Numbered from the stretch's first letter, positions 52,693-63,504 are shown. The stretch is DNA of 64,000 bases from Ophthalmolycus amberensis (GCA_024529925.1 JAFEUB010001199.1:172001-236000), one strand, 5' to 3'. A program made the numbers and translations. Notes: generated by a model from the letters alone, not told the origin.

Positions 52693-53539
52693 AGAAAGAA
52701 CGTCCACCTGCTGCTCAATGTGTTTTTGCTGGCAGCCTGCGGAGCCGTCCTGTTGGCCGGCCGCTTCTACTGGATGGGTAACAAACCCCCCAACTTCTCC
52801 AACTCTGACAACCCGGCAGCCGACTCTCCCTCTCTCCTCACCAGGACGCTAACCTTTTCCTACCTGCCCGCCGCCAACTCGTGGCTTCTCCTTTGCCCGA
52901 ACACGCTCAGCTTCGATTGGTCAATGGACGCCCTGCCTTTGATCAGGAGCCTTGCCGATTGGAGGAACATTCACACTGTCGTCTTCTACCTTGGGTTGCT
53001 CTCGCTGGCTGGGTTCAGCCTGTGGACGCACCAGGCGGCTAAAGGCAAGGAGACCAATGGCAAAGCGCATCATTACACCAATGGCAGGAATGGGAACAGC
53101 AATGGGCACAGTTACCAACATAACAATCATGAACATTTGAACAATTCCCACACAGACGCTCACATTAACAGTGCCCAGAATGGTACCAAAAAGCACTACG
53201 AGAGCAGGACTCCACTGCCCACCACTGAAAATGTCGTGGTGTTCTCGCTAGGCCTGTTGGCTATCCCTTTCCTCCCTGCCACGAACTTGTTTTTCTATGT
53301 GGGGTTTGTGATAGCAGAGAGAGTACTGTACATCCCCAGCATGGGCTTTTGCTTGCTGGTGGCGGTGGGGATGAGGTCGCTGTACGTCCGTCTGCGACGC
53401 AGGTCCTCCAGGGCGCTGTTGGTGTACTGCAGCGCTGCCGTCGTCCTTCTTTTCGGTGTCAAAACTGTGTTGAGGAACCGGGACTGGCAGAACGAGGAGA
53501 TGCTCTACAAGTCTGGGATTTATGTCAATCCTGCTAAAG
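52693..53539 (+). CDS. tmtc2: tmtc2 exon 3 (DUF1736 domain and later membrane segments)
   Basis: This exon encodes 282 residues plus the first base of a split Ala codon. The acceptor is tttgtcctttag|aga (phase 0) and the donor is aaag|gtaagg (phase 1). The Pfam DUF1736/TMTC domain runs over about exon residues 10-90, with RFYWMGNKPPNFSNSDNPAA (24-43) and LSFDWSMDALPL (72-83). Membrane segments are predicted near 4-22, 94-112, 180-195, 198-232 and 240-260. The motif NLFFYVGFVIAERVLYIPS (198-216) is a TMTC hallmark. Between them, residues 117-170 form a polar loop rich in Asn and His that differs from the human loop. The exon ends at RNRDWQNEEMLYKSGIYVNP, where the TPR region begins. Reading on into intron 3 stays open until a stop at 53677-53679, so a retained intron would add about 46 residues. 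Human TMTC2 has been reported to bind SERCA2B and to affect ER calcium; nothing in this exon tests that. Confidence 0.97.
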
Positions 53540-55230
53540 GTAAGGAGGCCCTTTCATTCAAATCAGCACGCACCAAGGTGCAACCGCTCTCGCATGTGCA
53601 CGTACACACTTTTATGCACTTTTATACACATTCCAGCACCAAAAAAACCCTCTTTCACCCAACATATTTTGTTGAATAGTGAGCGAGCTCTTAGGCACAG
53701 TTTTGAATTTGATAATGTGTGCTGCTGTCGCTCTACTACTGCCGCCCTGAATAATTCAAAGGCAAGCTGCTTCAAAATGTCTTCTCTTCGTGACTCAGCC
53801 TTACCACCGAATATACAAGTGCTCACAAGGCAGTGCCTAAAAAGCCAAATGAGACTGGAGCACTACTCGAGGCTTCTTTCTTGATTTTACTTTTCCAAGG
53901 CCTGCAACAGAGTTGTACCTCTTTATCATACAGCTTCTTATGCCCAGCATGTGATCTGTTTCATGACACCAAGATGCCCCGTTTAACTCGGAAGGACGAA
54001 ATCACCCGTCTCTTATTGGCACCTGTAACAGAGGAGGAAATATTCAGCAGCCTCCACATTCAGAGGTCATCGGACACAGATTTCTATCCGAAGCAAAGGG
54101 GCAGCAGGGCAGCAGGGCAGCAGGGCAGGGTACTCGCAAGGCAACAGCGGGACATGTTGTGTTAGCTAATTTCCCTCTCAGATTCTGAGCGGAGCTGAGG
54201 CGTGACAGCTGTTTGTTTTGGCAGGCCATCAGCCCGAACAGAGCAGCAGCAATGTCCCCAACTCACATTTGTTATTGCTAATATGAGAGTTGAACAGAAC
54301 CCAACCTCAAACACGGACACACGCGTTGGATTGTTCCCTGTGAAAGACACTTCACAAGTTCATCTGTGCACAACTGAAGCGCAGTGGAACGAAGGACGCT
54401 TGGGTTGTTTTTCTGCTTTTCTCTGTTCATGCTGAATATTCTTCCGGGATCCCGTGGATGTTTGGATTTTCAACAACTAAATACTGTAAATACGTTGCTG
54501 AAGGGCACACTGTATATTTTAGCACTTTAAATGCATGTCAACAAAAGCAGAATGAGCCAAGATTTGATCTTCTTTATTCAATAATACTTTGTGGAGATGA
54601 AAGAAGAAACCGTATAATATAACACCATCAATGCACAATGACGTCATTAGGCCTATTTATCTATTTTAATGGTTGTTTTTCAGACCTTTCATTCTGTTGA
54701 CTCATAGTTACTCAAGTTGAGTTTGTGCAGACTATAAAGTAACCTTAAAAACGGATCAAAGAGGATGTTATGTTACATACCCATTGACATTGGCTTCTAT
54801 TTTACATCCATTGATTATTTCTTCTGCTCCCCTATACATTTATTTTCACACTCCATGGTCTCTGCACAAGCTCTTAGCAACTTTATTTCACCTGCCAGTT
54901 GCTGAACTCCTGCCATTCAGACCCCAATGCCATTCGCTGTGCAACAGCTCTGTGGTGGTCTTCTTTTCATACCCACCGACGTAGGATTGACTGGTGCTTT
55001 TGGCTCAAACCTCCCCCGCCTGTCTCTGCCCATAATGTCTTTCTCTTTAGAGGTTAAAAAAAAAACACCCAACTCGTGAAAATGATTACCTGCCACAGAA
55101 ATGTCCTCTCCTGATGCTTTGAAATCGAAAAAAGCTTTTAAAGATTCTGAAAAACAAGTTATTTCAGAAGGTTGCCACAAATGTTCTGTTTCACTCTGTG
55201 TGATTAACCTTTTCTATTGTAACCTGTCAG
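53540..55230. other. tmtc2 intron 3
   Basis: This is a 1691-bp phase-1 intron with gtaagg donor and cag acceptor. It contains a short tandem of GGGCAGCA-type units at 54098-54127. No mobile element is recognised. Confidence 0.85.
54098..54127. repeat. Short GC-rich tandem repeat
   Basis: Three to four units of about nine bases (gggcagcag). Confidence 0.8.
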
Positions 55231-55345
55231 CATGGGGCAACCTTGGAAATGTCCTGAAGAGCCAGGGCGAGATGGAGGAGGCTGAGCAGGCGTACAGAAA
55301 TGCCCTCTATTACCGCAGCAACATGGCTGACATGCTGTATAACCT
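55231..55345 (+). CDS. tmtc2: tmtc2 exon 4 (TPR 1 and start of TPR 2)
   Basis: This 115-nt exon holds the last two bases of a split Ala codon, 37 full codons and the first two bases of a Leu codon. The acceptor is aacctgtcag|ca; its pyrimidine tract is interrupted, so it looks weaker than that of exon 2. The donor is aacct|gtgagt. The peptide starts (A)WGNLGNVLKSQGEMEEAEQ and continues through ALYYRSNMADMLYN. This is a canonical 34-residue TPR with the W4-L7-G8-Y11-like spacing, followed by the first residues of the next repeat. TPRs form helix-turn-helix superhelices that bind protein partners. In the TMTC family they lie C-terminal to the membrane domain and are thought to face the ER lumen. 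Near-identity to human TMTC2 over the whole exon supports the call. Confidence 0.97.
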
Positions 55346-55807
55346 GTGAGTTAGTGTTTCATCATACTGCTGTGTTGTACTTTACATTATCCTTAATGCT
55401 CACGTTCGTTCGCCGCTGCTGAGTTTCTTTGTGTCTCCGCTCCTGGCTGGTTGAATGACTCGGGAGTGTGTCGAACAAATGGACACGTTCTCATTTTACA
55501 TGCATGGGTCCACTGATCAGAGCAGTTCTCTCAGAGGAAGTGCCGTCTTGTCTTGTATTCCCCGGAGGGCTGTCTGTCTGACAGGGTTATTAATGACGCT
55601 GTCTTAGCCTGAGGGCCAAACACAAAACATCCACAGCCAACACTCAATGTGTGCTCAAGTGTCTGCGGTTTGTTGAGATCTAAATCTTCCTCTTCACTTG
55701 TATCAGCTGCATTTTTACAGAGGCCTTTTAACTTTCAAACATCTCCTCCTTTTGAGTTCTTTAAAGCTCTAAACTGCTTGTACCGTCTTTCCTTTTGTCT
55801 GTTTCAG
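55346..55807. other. tmtc2 intron 4
   Basis: This is a 462-bp phase-2 intron with gtgagt donor and a pyrimidine-rich acceptor. I see nothing else in it. Confidence 0.88.
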
Positions 55808-55893
55808 CGGTTTGCTGCTACAGGAGAGCAACAAGTTCTCAGAGGCACTCCACTACTATAAGCTGGCCATTGGGAGCCGGCCAACTCTGGCTT
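55808..55893 (+). CDS. tmtc2: tmtc2 exon 5 (rest of TPR 2)
   Basis: This 86-nt exon completes a Leu codon with its first base, has 28 full codons and ends with the first base of a Ser codon. The acceptor is tttgtctgtttcag|c and the donor is gctt|gtaagt, both strong. The peptide GLLLQESNKFSEALHYYKLA followed by IGSRPTLA(S) is the second TPR. It matches human TMTC2 closely (human has ENSRFAEALHYYKLAIGSRP at this point). It is separated from exon 4 by a 462-bp intron. An unspliced reading would hit stops soon after 55893, so the exon boundary is well supported by both phase and homology. Confidence 0.97.
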
Positions 55894-57682
55894 GTAAGTA
55901 CAGCTCTTTATTTATTTTTTTTATTGACAATCTCCAGCTCTTGTGGTTGCGGCTGCGCTGTGTCCAGGCAACGGGGAACAACGACCGTGGCTATGTGAAG
56001 GGAGAGGAGTAGGTGGCAAAGGGCAGTGGGTGTGCGACTGAATTCAACATTCAACACAGCCGTCTGACTGCCTTTCAAAGCCAAAGCCGTGTCAACAGAC
56101 CAAGCAACTGCATGATGTCATTTAATATGAATTCAGGCCATTAGTCTCTCATTTCACGTCATCCCTCCCACGATCACTGCGTCTACTATGTTCTCCCAGT
56201 TCCTCTTCCTCTCCGTCCCGTGAGATTTTGCTGGAGTTACGTTTTTCATACGCTGTCACCTTCAGCAGGTTGATTAGAACAAATGGCTCACAATCTCACC
56301 TGATCATGCAATAAATGAGCTCCCCGTTGTTCTGGGCGTCAGTCAATGGCAGGTGAACAGAGAATCTTAAAACGTCTCCTTCTTCCTTCCCTGGATTAAT
56401 TATCCACCTCATCAAGATCGCGGTAAAACGAGAACATTTCCATTCAGCGTGCAATTATCCAATCTGTTATAGCCGATAACGAGCTTAATTAGTTACCTCA
56501 AGCGGCAGACATGTTCGAGGCAGGATGTTAATGTGACGGTTAAAAGCGTTTCTCAAGGTTGAACCATTACTCGCTGACTAATTGGGAGCTAACTAGTGAA
56601 AACTGTAGCGTTTTTTTTATTGAATATTCAGAGCGAGGCTGTTTTTGTGATAAAGTGCTGTTGATTTGTGACACATTTGCTGCGTACAGAAAATCAGTTT
56701 AAAAGAGCAAATTCCTAATTTCTTTTGTCAATCCGTTGTGTTTCTTATCTGTTCTGCTTTCATTGCAAATCCATGCAATGGGGAAAAAAAGCCCATTTAT
56801 CGTGACCATCTAATGCAACACCATGTAGCAACGATGAGACTGTGAGGAGTAAGGATGTGGAGATACAACAATGTGAGCTTTTGAGATAACAAATCCCAAA
56901 GACAGAAGCGGAAGAAGACCACTTGTTTGATCGGAAGAAAAAAAGGCTGTTTGGTTCTCAGCCCCCCCCCCCCCCCCCCCCCTTTAAACTTGATTACACG
57001 TCAACACCCTATAGAAGAGCCCTCCAGATTGATCTTCTGTAACAAGTTAATTTATTCCAACAACCAGACTTGACAGGGAGTTGTTTAGAGAGGCAGGTCC
57101 ACAGAGATTAATTACTCTCACCGCTGCGTATTGATTATTAGTGTCTGACCACTCAAGGAAAAAGTTTAACAAGCATCCAAAGTATCCCACAGGATGCACA
57201 CGCAACGGCCAAATACACAGTGAAGCATTACAAAGAGCAACAGTGGTTTATTGTTCCACCTCAGATGTGGAATGTAGAAATAGCCATTACTCATCTTTTC
57301 AGCACCATTGATCTGTGAGGATGCAGGTCAGTGAGAGACACTTCTGAGAAGGAAATGACCATTTGGGGGAAATGGTTATATTGTTAGATTTGGTGGAACA
57401 GGTTCTTCTCTTTGAGGAAGCTCTCGATAAGTCCAAGCAGCAAGGTTTCTACTTAATTAACTGAACCCTACTTAATAAACACATAAATATTGTCTAGTTA
57501 AATCAACAGTACAAAAAAATGCACCACACATGGAGGAGGTTGGGCGTTGTGGAGGACGCTGCAGTAGTGAAAGTTGTAGGCATGAAGTCAGGTTTACAGT
57601 GTACGCCTCCGTGAATCTGGTTGAACGTTACCGGCGCTCAGCCAAAACTCACGCTATTGTCCACGTTTTTTTTCCCCAACAG
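55894..57682. other. tmtc2 intron 5
   Basis: This is a 1789-bp phase-1 intron with gtaagt donor and cccaacag acceptor. It holds a 21-base C run at 56962-56982. AT-rich segments with TTAAT/ATTA motifs occur near 56395-56500, but I cannot assign a function to them. Confidence 0.85.
56962..56982. repeat. Poly-C run, 21 bases
   Basis: Uninterrupted C homopolymer in intron 5. Confidence 0.95.
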
Positions 57683-57867
57683 CGGCCTACTTGAACACCG
57701 GCATCATCCTGATGAATCAGGGTCGCCTAGATGAGTCCAAGCGCACCTTCCTGACCTGCGCCGACATCCCCGACGAAAACCTGAAGGACCCCCACGCCCA
57801 CAAGAGCTCAGTCACCAGCTGCTTGTACAACATGGGCAAGCTGCTCCACGAACAGGGACACCAGGAG
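57683..57867 (+). CDS. tmtc2: tmtc2 exon 6 (TPR 3 and start of TPR 4)
   Basis: This 185-nt exon consists of two bases finishing a Ser codon and 61 full codons, ending in phase 0. The acceptor is ttttccccaacag|cg and the donor is caggag|gtaaac. The peptide has AYLNTGIILMNQGRLDESKR (TPR 3), then CADIPDENLKDPHAHKSSVT, a non-helical insertion between repeats that is also present in human TMTC2. SCLYNMGKLLHEQGHQE follows as helix A of TPR 4. Base composition is G/C-rich at third positions, as in exons 2 and 3. The intron before it (1789 bp) carries a 21-base poly-C run but no other feature that bears on splicing. Confidence 0.97.
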
Positions 57868-58691
57868 GTAAACGTCTATTTCACAGTTGTATATTTCAAA
57901 AATATTTCAGCGTGCTGGGCACTTTCTTGGCAGGCGTAGTACTGTTGACGGGACTGTGATCATTTGAAGTAAATACAGAGATATACACATGTCAGACCTA
58001 GCTATGTGCTGAGTTACACTCATTTCCTCAACTTACATATTTATTTTCAGTACGTTGAGATAGGATGAGTCAGTCGATATGTTATTTGTTGGTGATGGAC
58101 CCAAAGAAGACAATCCTCGGGCTGTTTCTAACTAATGAACTCTCTTTCATGCCTCTAAAGACCCACAGTGCTGGCTAAAGTCACCGTTTTTCCAACGCTG
58201 CACATTTATACTGTACATAAGCACCGATTCAATCAGGATCGAAGCAGCACAACTGCAGATTCAATAAGGGCTTTTTCGTAAATTGTTGGCATGCCGGAAG
58301 AAGAGAGCACTCCCACTTCCTCCGGTCTTTAACCGCAACATTTCAGCTTCAGCAATGAAGTAGCTCCAGCTCCTTCTACCATTTAAATTCGGAGGGACTC
58401 TGAGGTGAATCGCTGGACCTACACGCTATACATCCCAGAGTCAAATGTGTGGCGCCGCTCTAGTCCTTTTAACAGCCGTGACTCTGCGGATAGGCCCTTT
58501 CTGCTCGACTCTGTATGAAGCAGCCTCCCAGCGACCCCCAATTCCACGCTGTGTATTCACAGTGTCAGGGCCCCGGCTGCAGGGGAGGGATGACTGGTTA
58601 CCACCGCGCCAGTTCCTCTGGCTGGGTCTCTAATGCAAACATCTCCCGCCTTCTCTTTTTTTTATTTTTGTGTTATTTGTTTCATTCACAG
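57868..58691. other. tmtc2 intron 6
   Basis: This is an 824-bp phase-0 intron with gtaaac donor and ttcattcacag acceptor. No repeat or gene is recognised. Confidence 0.86.
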
Positions 58692-58770
58692 GAGGCCCTC
58701 ACAGTGTTTGAAGAAGCAATACAGAAAATGCCAAGACAATTTGCACCACAGAGCCTCTACAACATGATGG
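58692..58770 (+). CDS. tmtc2: tmtc2 exon 7 (rest of TPR 4, start of TPR 5)
   Basis: This 79-nt exon has 26 full codons and the first base of a split Gly codon. The acceptor is gtttcattcacag|gag and the donor is atgatgg|gtaaga. The peptide is EALTVFEEAIQKMPRQFAPQ followed by SLYNMM. It gives helix B of TPR 4 and the first residues of TPR 5, almost unchanged from human TMTC2 (EALSVYKEAIQKMPRQFAPQ). The length is not a multiple of three, so skipping this exon alone would shift the frame. Confidence 0.97.
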
Positions 58771-59205
58771 GTAAGAGCTGCTTTTGTTTTACAATAACGA
58801 GCATAAAAGCTGTCGTTTTTAAGTCCACGAAATAGAACAGTCAGCGGTATTTAGGAGTCAAAGTTTATTTTGGAGTATTATGGAACAATTGGCTGCTGTA
58901 CCTCATTCATTTTTGTTTGACTTTGTTGTGCTAGGTCCCTTTAAACAAATAACTATTTATTTTCTTCCGGACAGGCAGCGTTTTAACTGAGCCAGACTTT
59001 TAATGAGCATTAATGGATTACTAATTACAAGTAAGACCACTGCTGACAGCCCCATTAGCTGTTTTACACTTGCAGCTTTGACTGTGGGGTAGCATTAGGC
59101 TCACTAACACCCACTGTGGAGCAGGGATCTTCCACACTTTTGGGAATTTGCCCCAAAAACGCAAGTTGAAATCAGTTGGATAAGTTAACACAAAACCAAT
59201 AGAAT

Positions 59206-59231
59206 GGTTGTTGTTGTTGTTGTTGTTGTTT
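59206..59231. repeat. (TTG)n microsatellite
   Basis: Eight TTG triplets, about 100 bases before the hAT element. Confidence 0.9.
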
Positions 59232-59340
59232 GTGATTCTAGAAACCTGGGGCTTAGCTTCAGCCCTTTCTTGTTAGATATGAAGATGAAAACTAGGTTAA
59301 GCTCACTCTAGCGTTCTGCAGCCTGGTGTTTAGGTTAAGC

Positions 59341-60613
59341 CAGTGGCGGGCCGTGCATTTTATACCTGGCCCTTCGCTGCTGTCCTGCGGTTGAACCACC
59401 GAACCTCATGATTACGCCACAGCTACGGTTATTATTTGTTTCGTGTAAAAATGAAGCTCAACACCTATAAATACGCTAACTGCAGAGTGCAGATACATGA
59501 ACACTGCGTCATTAACGGACAATGCATTAAAAAAAACTGCCGCGCTAAAACATGCATTCCACCGCACACTGATTCATTCAAATATTATTCACATCAGAGG
59601 GAACGATATACACCATAGACACATTAACAGAGTAGAAACGCTACGATCACTCGTTCCAAGAAATACACGAAACCGTAGTTCTTGTTACTGACGGATTTAT
59701 TCGTCTGTCAACACCGAGAGGGAAAATGAGTCCACTTGGAAACACATGAATCTTTAAAGATGATCACTTAAACACTTGAACTTAAACTTAACTTTAACAC
59801 TTTGCGCGGAGTATATAGACTTCTGCCGCTTCACGTGTCTTCTTGTTGCTGTGTACCAACTAAATGTGTCCCCAGAGCAACATTGGACGGAACAATATAT
59901 CCTATCACATATAAAACCAAACAAAAATCCATCTTCATAAAAACAAGTTGTACAAATAATAATATATAAACATATTAAAGCTACTGCAGATGTAAAAACA
60001 AATGCAGTTGACTTACGAGAGCTGCTGTTCACTATTTAAAGACAAAGTCCATCCACCTTTCTTTGTTTCGGTTGTTCAGTGCATCCGTGCGTTTTAGTTC
60101 CAGTAAGAAGTCCTTCTCGATTCATGGACGCCAGTGAAGACAGTCGAGCCTCCCCAGTTGTATTTCTTGAATAGGTTTAATGCGTTTGGCATGGTCACCG
60201 CCCAACACGTCAGGCTAGCCCACTGACCAATCACGTACTTGTAGGCCAGCTAGCAGGCGCTGACACGTCAAAGAATACCCCCAACATGTCAAACTAAAGA
60301 TCTGATTGGTTGAAGACTATGACAATCAACAATATCATCCCCATGCACATGGATGCACTTGTGAGTCTGCAGGCCTCGGGCCTCTCTTCTTACCTAGAGA
60401 CACAGAGGAGAGATCTGATTGGATAAAAGCTCTATTAAAACAAGCAGCACTGGAAGCAGAGCAACTGAGGAAGACAGTAGCTGTGCAATGAGAACATAAG
60501 ATAATGGGGAAAACAATTACAATCCATGTAGTGTATTTATGAAAAATTATTAAATTATGAAATAGATATAACTTTGTGATTCTGTCTAGGCCAGCAGAGA
60601 AGGCCTTGCACTG
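59341..60613. mobile_element. Non-autonomous hAT-type DNA transposon, 1273 bp
   Basis: The element starts CAGTGGCGGGCC and ends GGCCTTGCACTG. The ends are inverted repeats matching at 9 of 12 positions, and CAG...CTG termini are typical of hAT elements. It is flanked by a perfect 8-bp duplication ggttaagc (59333-59340 and 60614-60621), the size hAT transposases make. The interior has no long open frame resembling a transposase, so it would need one supplied in trans. The motif gatctgattgg occurs twice near the 3' end (about 60300 and 60412). The perfect target duplication suggests a fairly recent insertion. It lies inside tmtc2 intron 7, well away from both splice sites. Confidence 0.8.
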
Positions 60614-60970
60614 GGTTAAGCCCACGGAAAAAGTTTCAATGAGTGCTAGAATAAAGTAGATTGTCAAAAAAAATCTGACATCAAACAAACAACCATTTAT
60701 ATCAGTGAAGTCGTTCTTTAAGAAATCGAACCCGACTTAATGCCGCTAAACTGCGTTTTGAGACAGTAGTCAGCTTCATAATATCATGTTAAACAGAGTT
60801 AATTTGCTTTTCACTGTAATATAACAAGCCAGCTTGTTATATTACAGCTGTAGAACAGCTGCTTTCAGGCTCATTATATCTGCTTTCTCCTTGCTTTTTT
60901 TACTCTTTTTTTTCTCTCTCTCTGTCTCCGTCCTGCTTTGTTTCTCTCTCACTCACGCACATGCAGCTGC

Positions 60971-60972
<2 letters not shown>

Positions 60973-61008
<36 letters not shown>
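60973..61008. repeat. (AC)n microsatellite
   Basis: About 18 uninterrupted AC units in tmtc2 intron 7. Confidence 0.95.
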
Positions 61009-61010
<2 letters not shown>

Positions 61011-61789
61011 GAAACCTGGGATGTCTGTAATCCAGACTTGGTAGTGCCACGGGTTCGCTTACATGTTGGCAAAATGCATTTTGACAGAGCTCCCGAGATT
61101 ATGTCAAAATGTTGTTGAAAGCTCCAATCAGCGTTAAGGAGCAGCGCTGCGTCTGTAATGGAGGCACTGAGCCAGAGATCTGTGATGTCTGCAGCATAGC
61201 CTTGTTTCACTCGCTGAACTGATTTGCGCATTTGGCACACCTGCTCATACACGCCTCCAGCTTTCGCTCGCTGCGCTGCTCTCATGCTGTTTGTCAGACG
61301 CCAGGCAGCAGAAGCTTTCATCAGAGGCAGACCTGGGTGGTAATCTGCACCCTGCTGGTCTCGCTCCAACACTCTCTGGTGGGGCCGAGGAATGTTCCAC
61401 TCCGAGGGGCTGCTTTTCAGCTCCTCGGATTCAATGTCACTTCTAATTGCACGTTGATGTTTGTGCTAATCTCATACAGACGTCTTGCTGCCGCGAGCGC
61501 GAGGCAAGTCATTTTGCCACGTTTAAACCCACGAACTAATGAAGCGGTCGTGTCAAAACAGGCCTGTACGTCCATTCGTTTAGCTCGGTGCCTTGGGTTG
61601 CTGGTAAATCTCTAAAAATCCAGATAATCCTGTCCATCAAACACATTGATGATTCATTAACCTGAAGTTATTGAGTATTTTTTGTATAAATGTCACGTTG
61701 GAGCAGGTGGGGGGGACAAACTGGCTATTGGAATATTGGAAGCTTAAAAATAAATCTCTATTTTACGACAATATGGAGATCCTCTACTG

Positions 61790-62343
61790 CAGGGGTCTTC
61801 AACGTTTTTCAGGCCAAGGACCCCCAAACTGATAGAGAGATGAAGCAGGGACCCTCGACTATATATATTGTATAAAATTGTGTTTTATATTAAATGGGCC
61901 TAGTGCCATGTATAAACATACCTCTTTATTGTGCATTCAATACTAAGCTATTTAAATAATACACAGGTTCATATATCCATGTTTTTATTTTAAACATGTG
62001 CAAGGTACAGTGAGTAGGGAGGCCGTGCCACTGCCATTTATAAACATACCTTGTCAGCTGATATACCAATGCCAATATCAACATTGTCTGTCAATTGCAT
62101 GATAATCATGCATACAAGCTATTCAAATTGATGTTTTCATTTTAAACATAAATGTGGAAATGAAAATGAGTGATGGCCTATTAGTGCCACTGCCATGCAT
62201 AAAGATACCTGTTATCTTGCATACAATACTGAACTATTACAATAATGGACAGATTGATGTTTAGAGATTTTTTTATTTTTTTATTTATTTTTTATTGTCG
62301 AATTAACCAAATATTTCACGGACCCCCCTGTTGAAGACCTCTG
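61790..62343. mobile_element. hAT-like MITE, 554 bp, with internal repeats
   Basis: The 5' end CAGGGGTCTTCAAC matches the reverse complement of the 3' end (CAGAGGTCTTCAAC) at 13 of 14 positions. The flanking octamers ctctactg (61782-61789) and ctctaatc (62344-62351) agree at 6 of 8 positions, fitting a decayed hAT target duplication. The interior is AT-rich and carries three related units anchored on taaacatacc/taaagatacc at about 61913, 62041 and 62200. There is no transposase frame. It is in intron 7 of tmtc2. Confidence 0.75.
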
Positions 62344-63382
62344 CTCTAATCCATTCTGTTGCTCTATTTGATGTTAGCTGGTGGCAAGGACATTTGCGAT
62401 AATGTAGCTACAACTTTATGGATTTCCAACACTTAAATCTCAAACATCAGGCTGTACTGATGGATATCATCTTGAAAATATATTCTCATGTATCGCATTA
62501 CATCTCAAGGGGGGAGGTGGATACACACTTGTGCGTTAAGAGGTATTAATACACAGCGGTATTGCTCATTCGCAGGGAAAGGGGAATGTGTGTTTTCAAA
62601 TCATGAAAAAGGTCCCAGAGCTGCGATTAGGCGTGGGACACCTGTTGCTTATCACAGTTTCCTATCAGGGAAGAGATTAGACCTAATCCTCTCAGAATTA
62701 AAGTGTCGGTCCACTCTAGTCCAAACAACTTGTCTGCTCCAGTTCTCGTGAAATTTTACCACAACTGGTGTACATTCAGTTTCTTTCCCTAAATATGTTA
62801 CGATGTTGATTTTAACTGTGTTGTGTTCAATCCCCAGCCGCCGCTGTTGTCAAATTCCTGCAGTAACACACGTGTTGTTGGATGGCTATGAAAGAGAGGG
62901 TATTGTTTTTTCAGGTGCAGGCAGAGGGGTCAGATGGGGGAGGTATCCCATGATGTCTGACAGATCAGGGAGAGTGAGGGAGTGTGTTATAGGCCCAGTG
63001 TATTCTCCCATAGTTTTTAACTCACACACTGAACTTTGCTCATTTCACTTTTTAGGAAATAAAAACCCTGACGGCGGCTTGAGGTATTCATTACATGACT
63101 GGGTATCAAAGATTTGCTTTTGTGAAAGACAGAAAGTCCATTTATTTTTGCATTGTGGCACTCTGAAACAAAGGCATCTGCATTCTTTCCGTTTAGTGCC
63201 AGGCATCATACAAGTAAACGTATAATTTGATGAAAATACAACATGCGGTTGAGACTGAGAGGCCCTCTGGGTTGGGCTTTGGTCTCGCTGCTGCATCGCT
63301 CAGCTGAACAATGGGAAGATGTGTGATGTCTTAACCTCTCGACAGCTTGACCCCTGACTGGACGCTCACTTTGCTCCCACAG

Positions 63383-63504
63383 GAGAGGCCTACATTAGAC
63401 TGAACAAGCTGACCGAGGCTGAACACTGGTACAGAGAATCCCTGCGAGCCAAGCCGGACCACATTCCTGCACATCTCACCTATGGCAAACTACTGGCTAT
63501 GACG
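63383..63504 (+). CDS. tmtc2: tmtc2 exon 8 (TPR 5 and start of TPR 6)
   Basis: This 122-nt exon has two bases completing a Gly codon and 40 full codons, ending in phase 0. The acceptor is tttgctcccacag|ga. The donor is acg|gtgaga, chosen because it fits the human exon end at LLALT. The peptide EAYIRLNKLTEAEHWYRESL is TPR 5; RAKPDHIPAHLTYGKLLAMT leads into TPR 6. It is the last exon in the window. About 138 C-terminal residues (more TPRs, roughly human exons 9-12) should follow after base 64000. The intron before it is the longest of the 3' introns (4612 bp), expanded mainly by two DNA transposons. Confidence 0.96.

Larger units (their letters stand above)
58771..63382. other. tmtc2 intron 7, expanded by transposons
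   Basis: This is a 4612-bp phase-1 intron with gtaaga donor and tcccacag acceptor. About 40% of it is accounted for by two hAT-type elements (59341-60613 and 61790-62343). It also has a TTG repeat at 59206-59231 and an AC microsatellite at 60973-61008. No coding exon is supported between 58771 and 63382. Confidence 0.83.

Noticed and set aside
60306..60491. 61-codon frame inside the 1273-bp hAT element, with a helix-like ALLKQAALEAEQLRK end
   Set aside because: Too short and without any hAT dimerisation or catalytic motif I can recognise; not called a transposase remnant.
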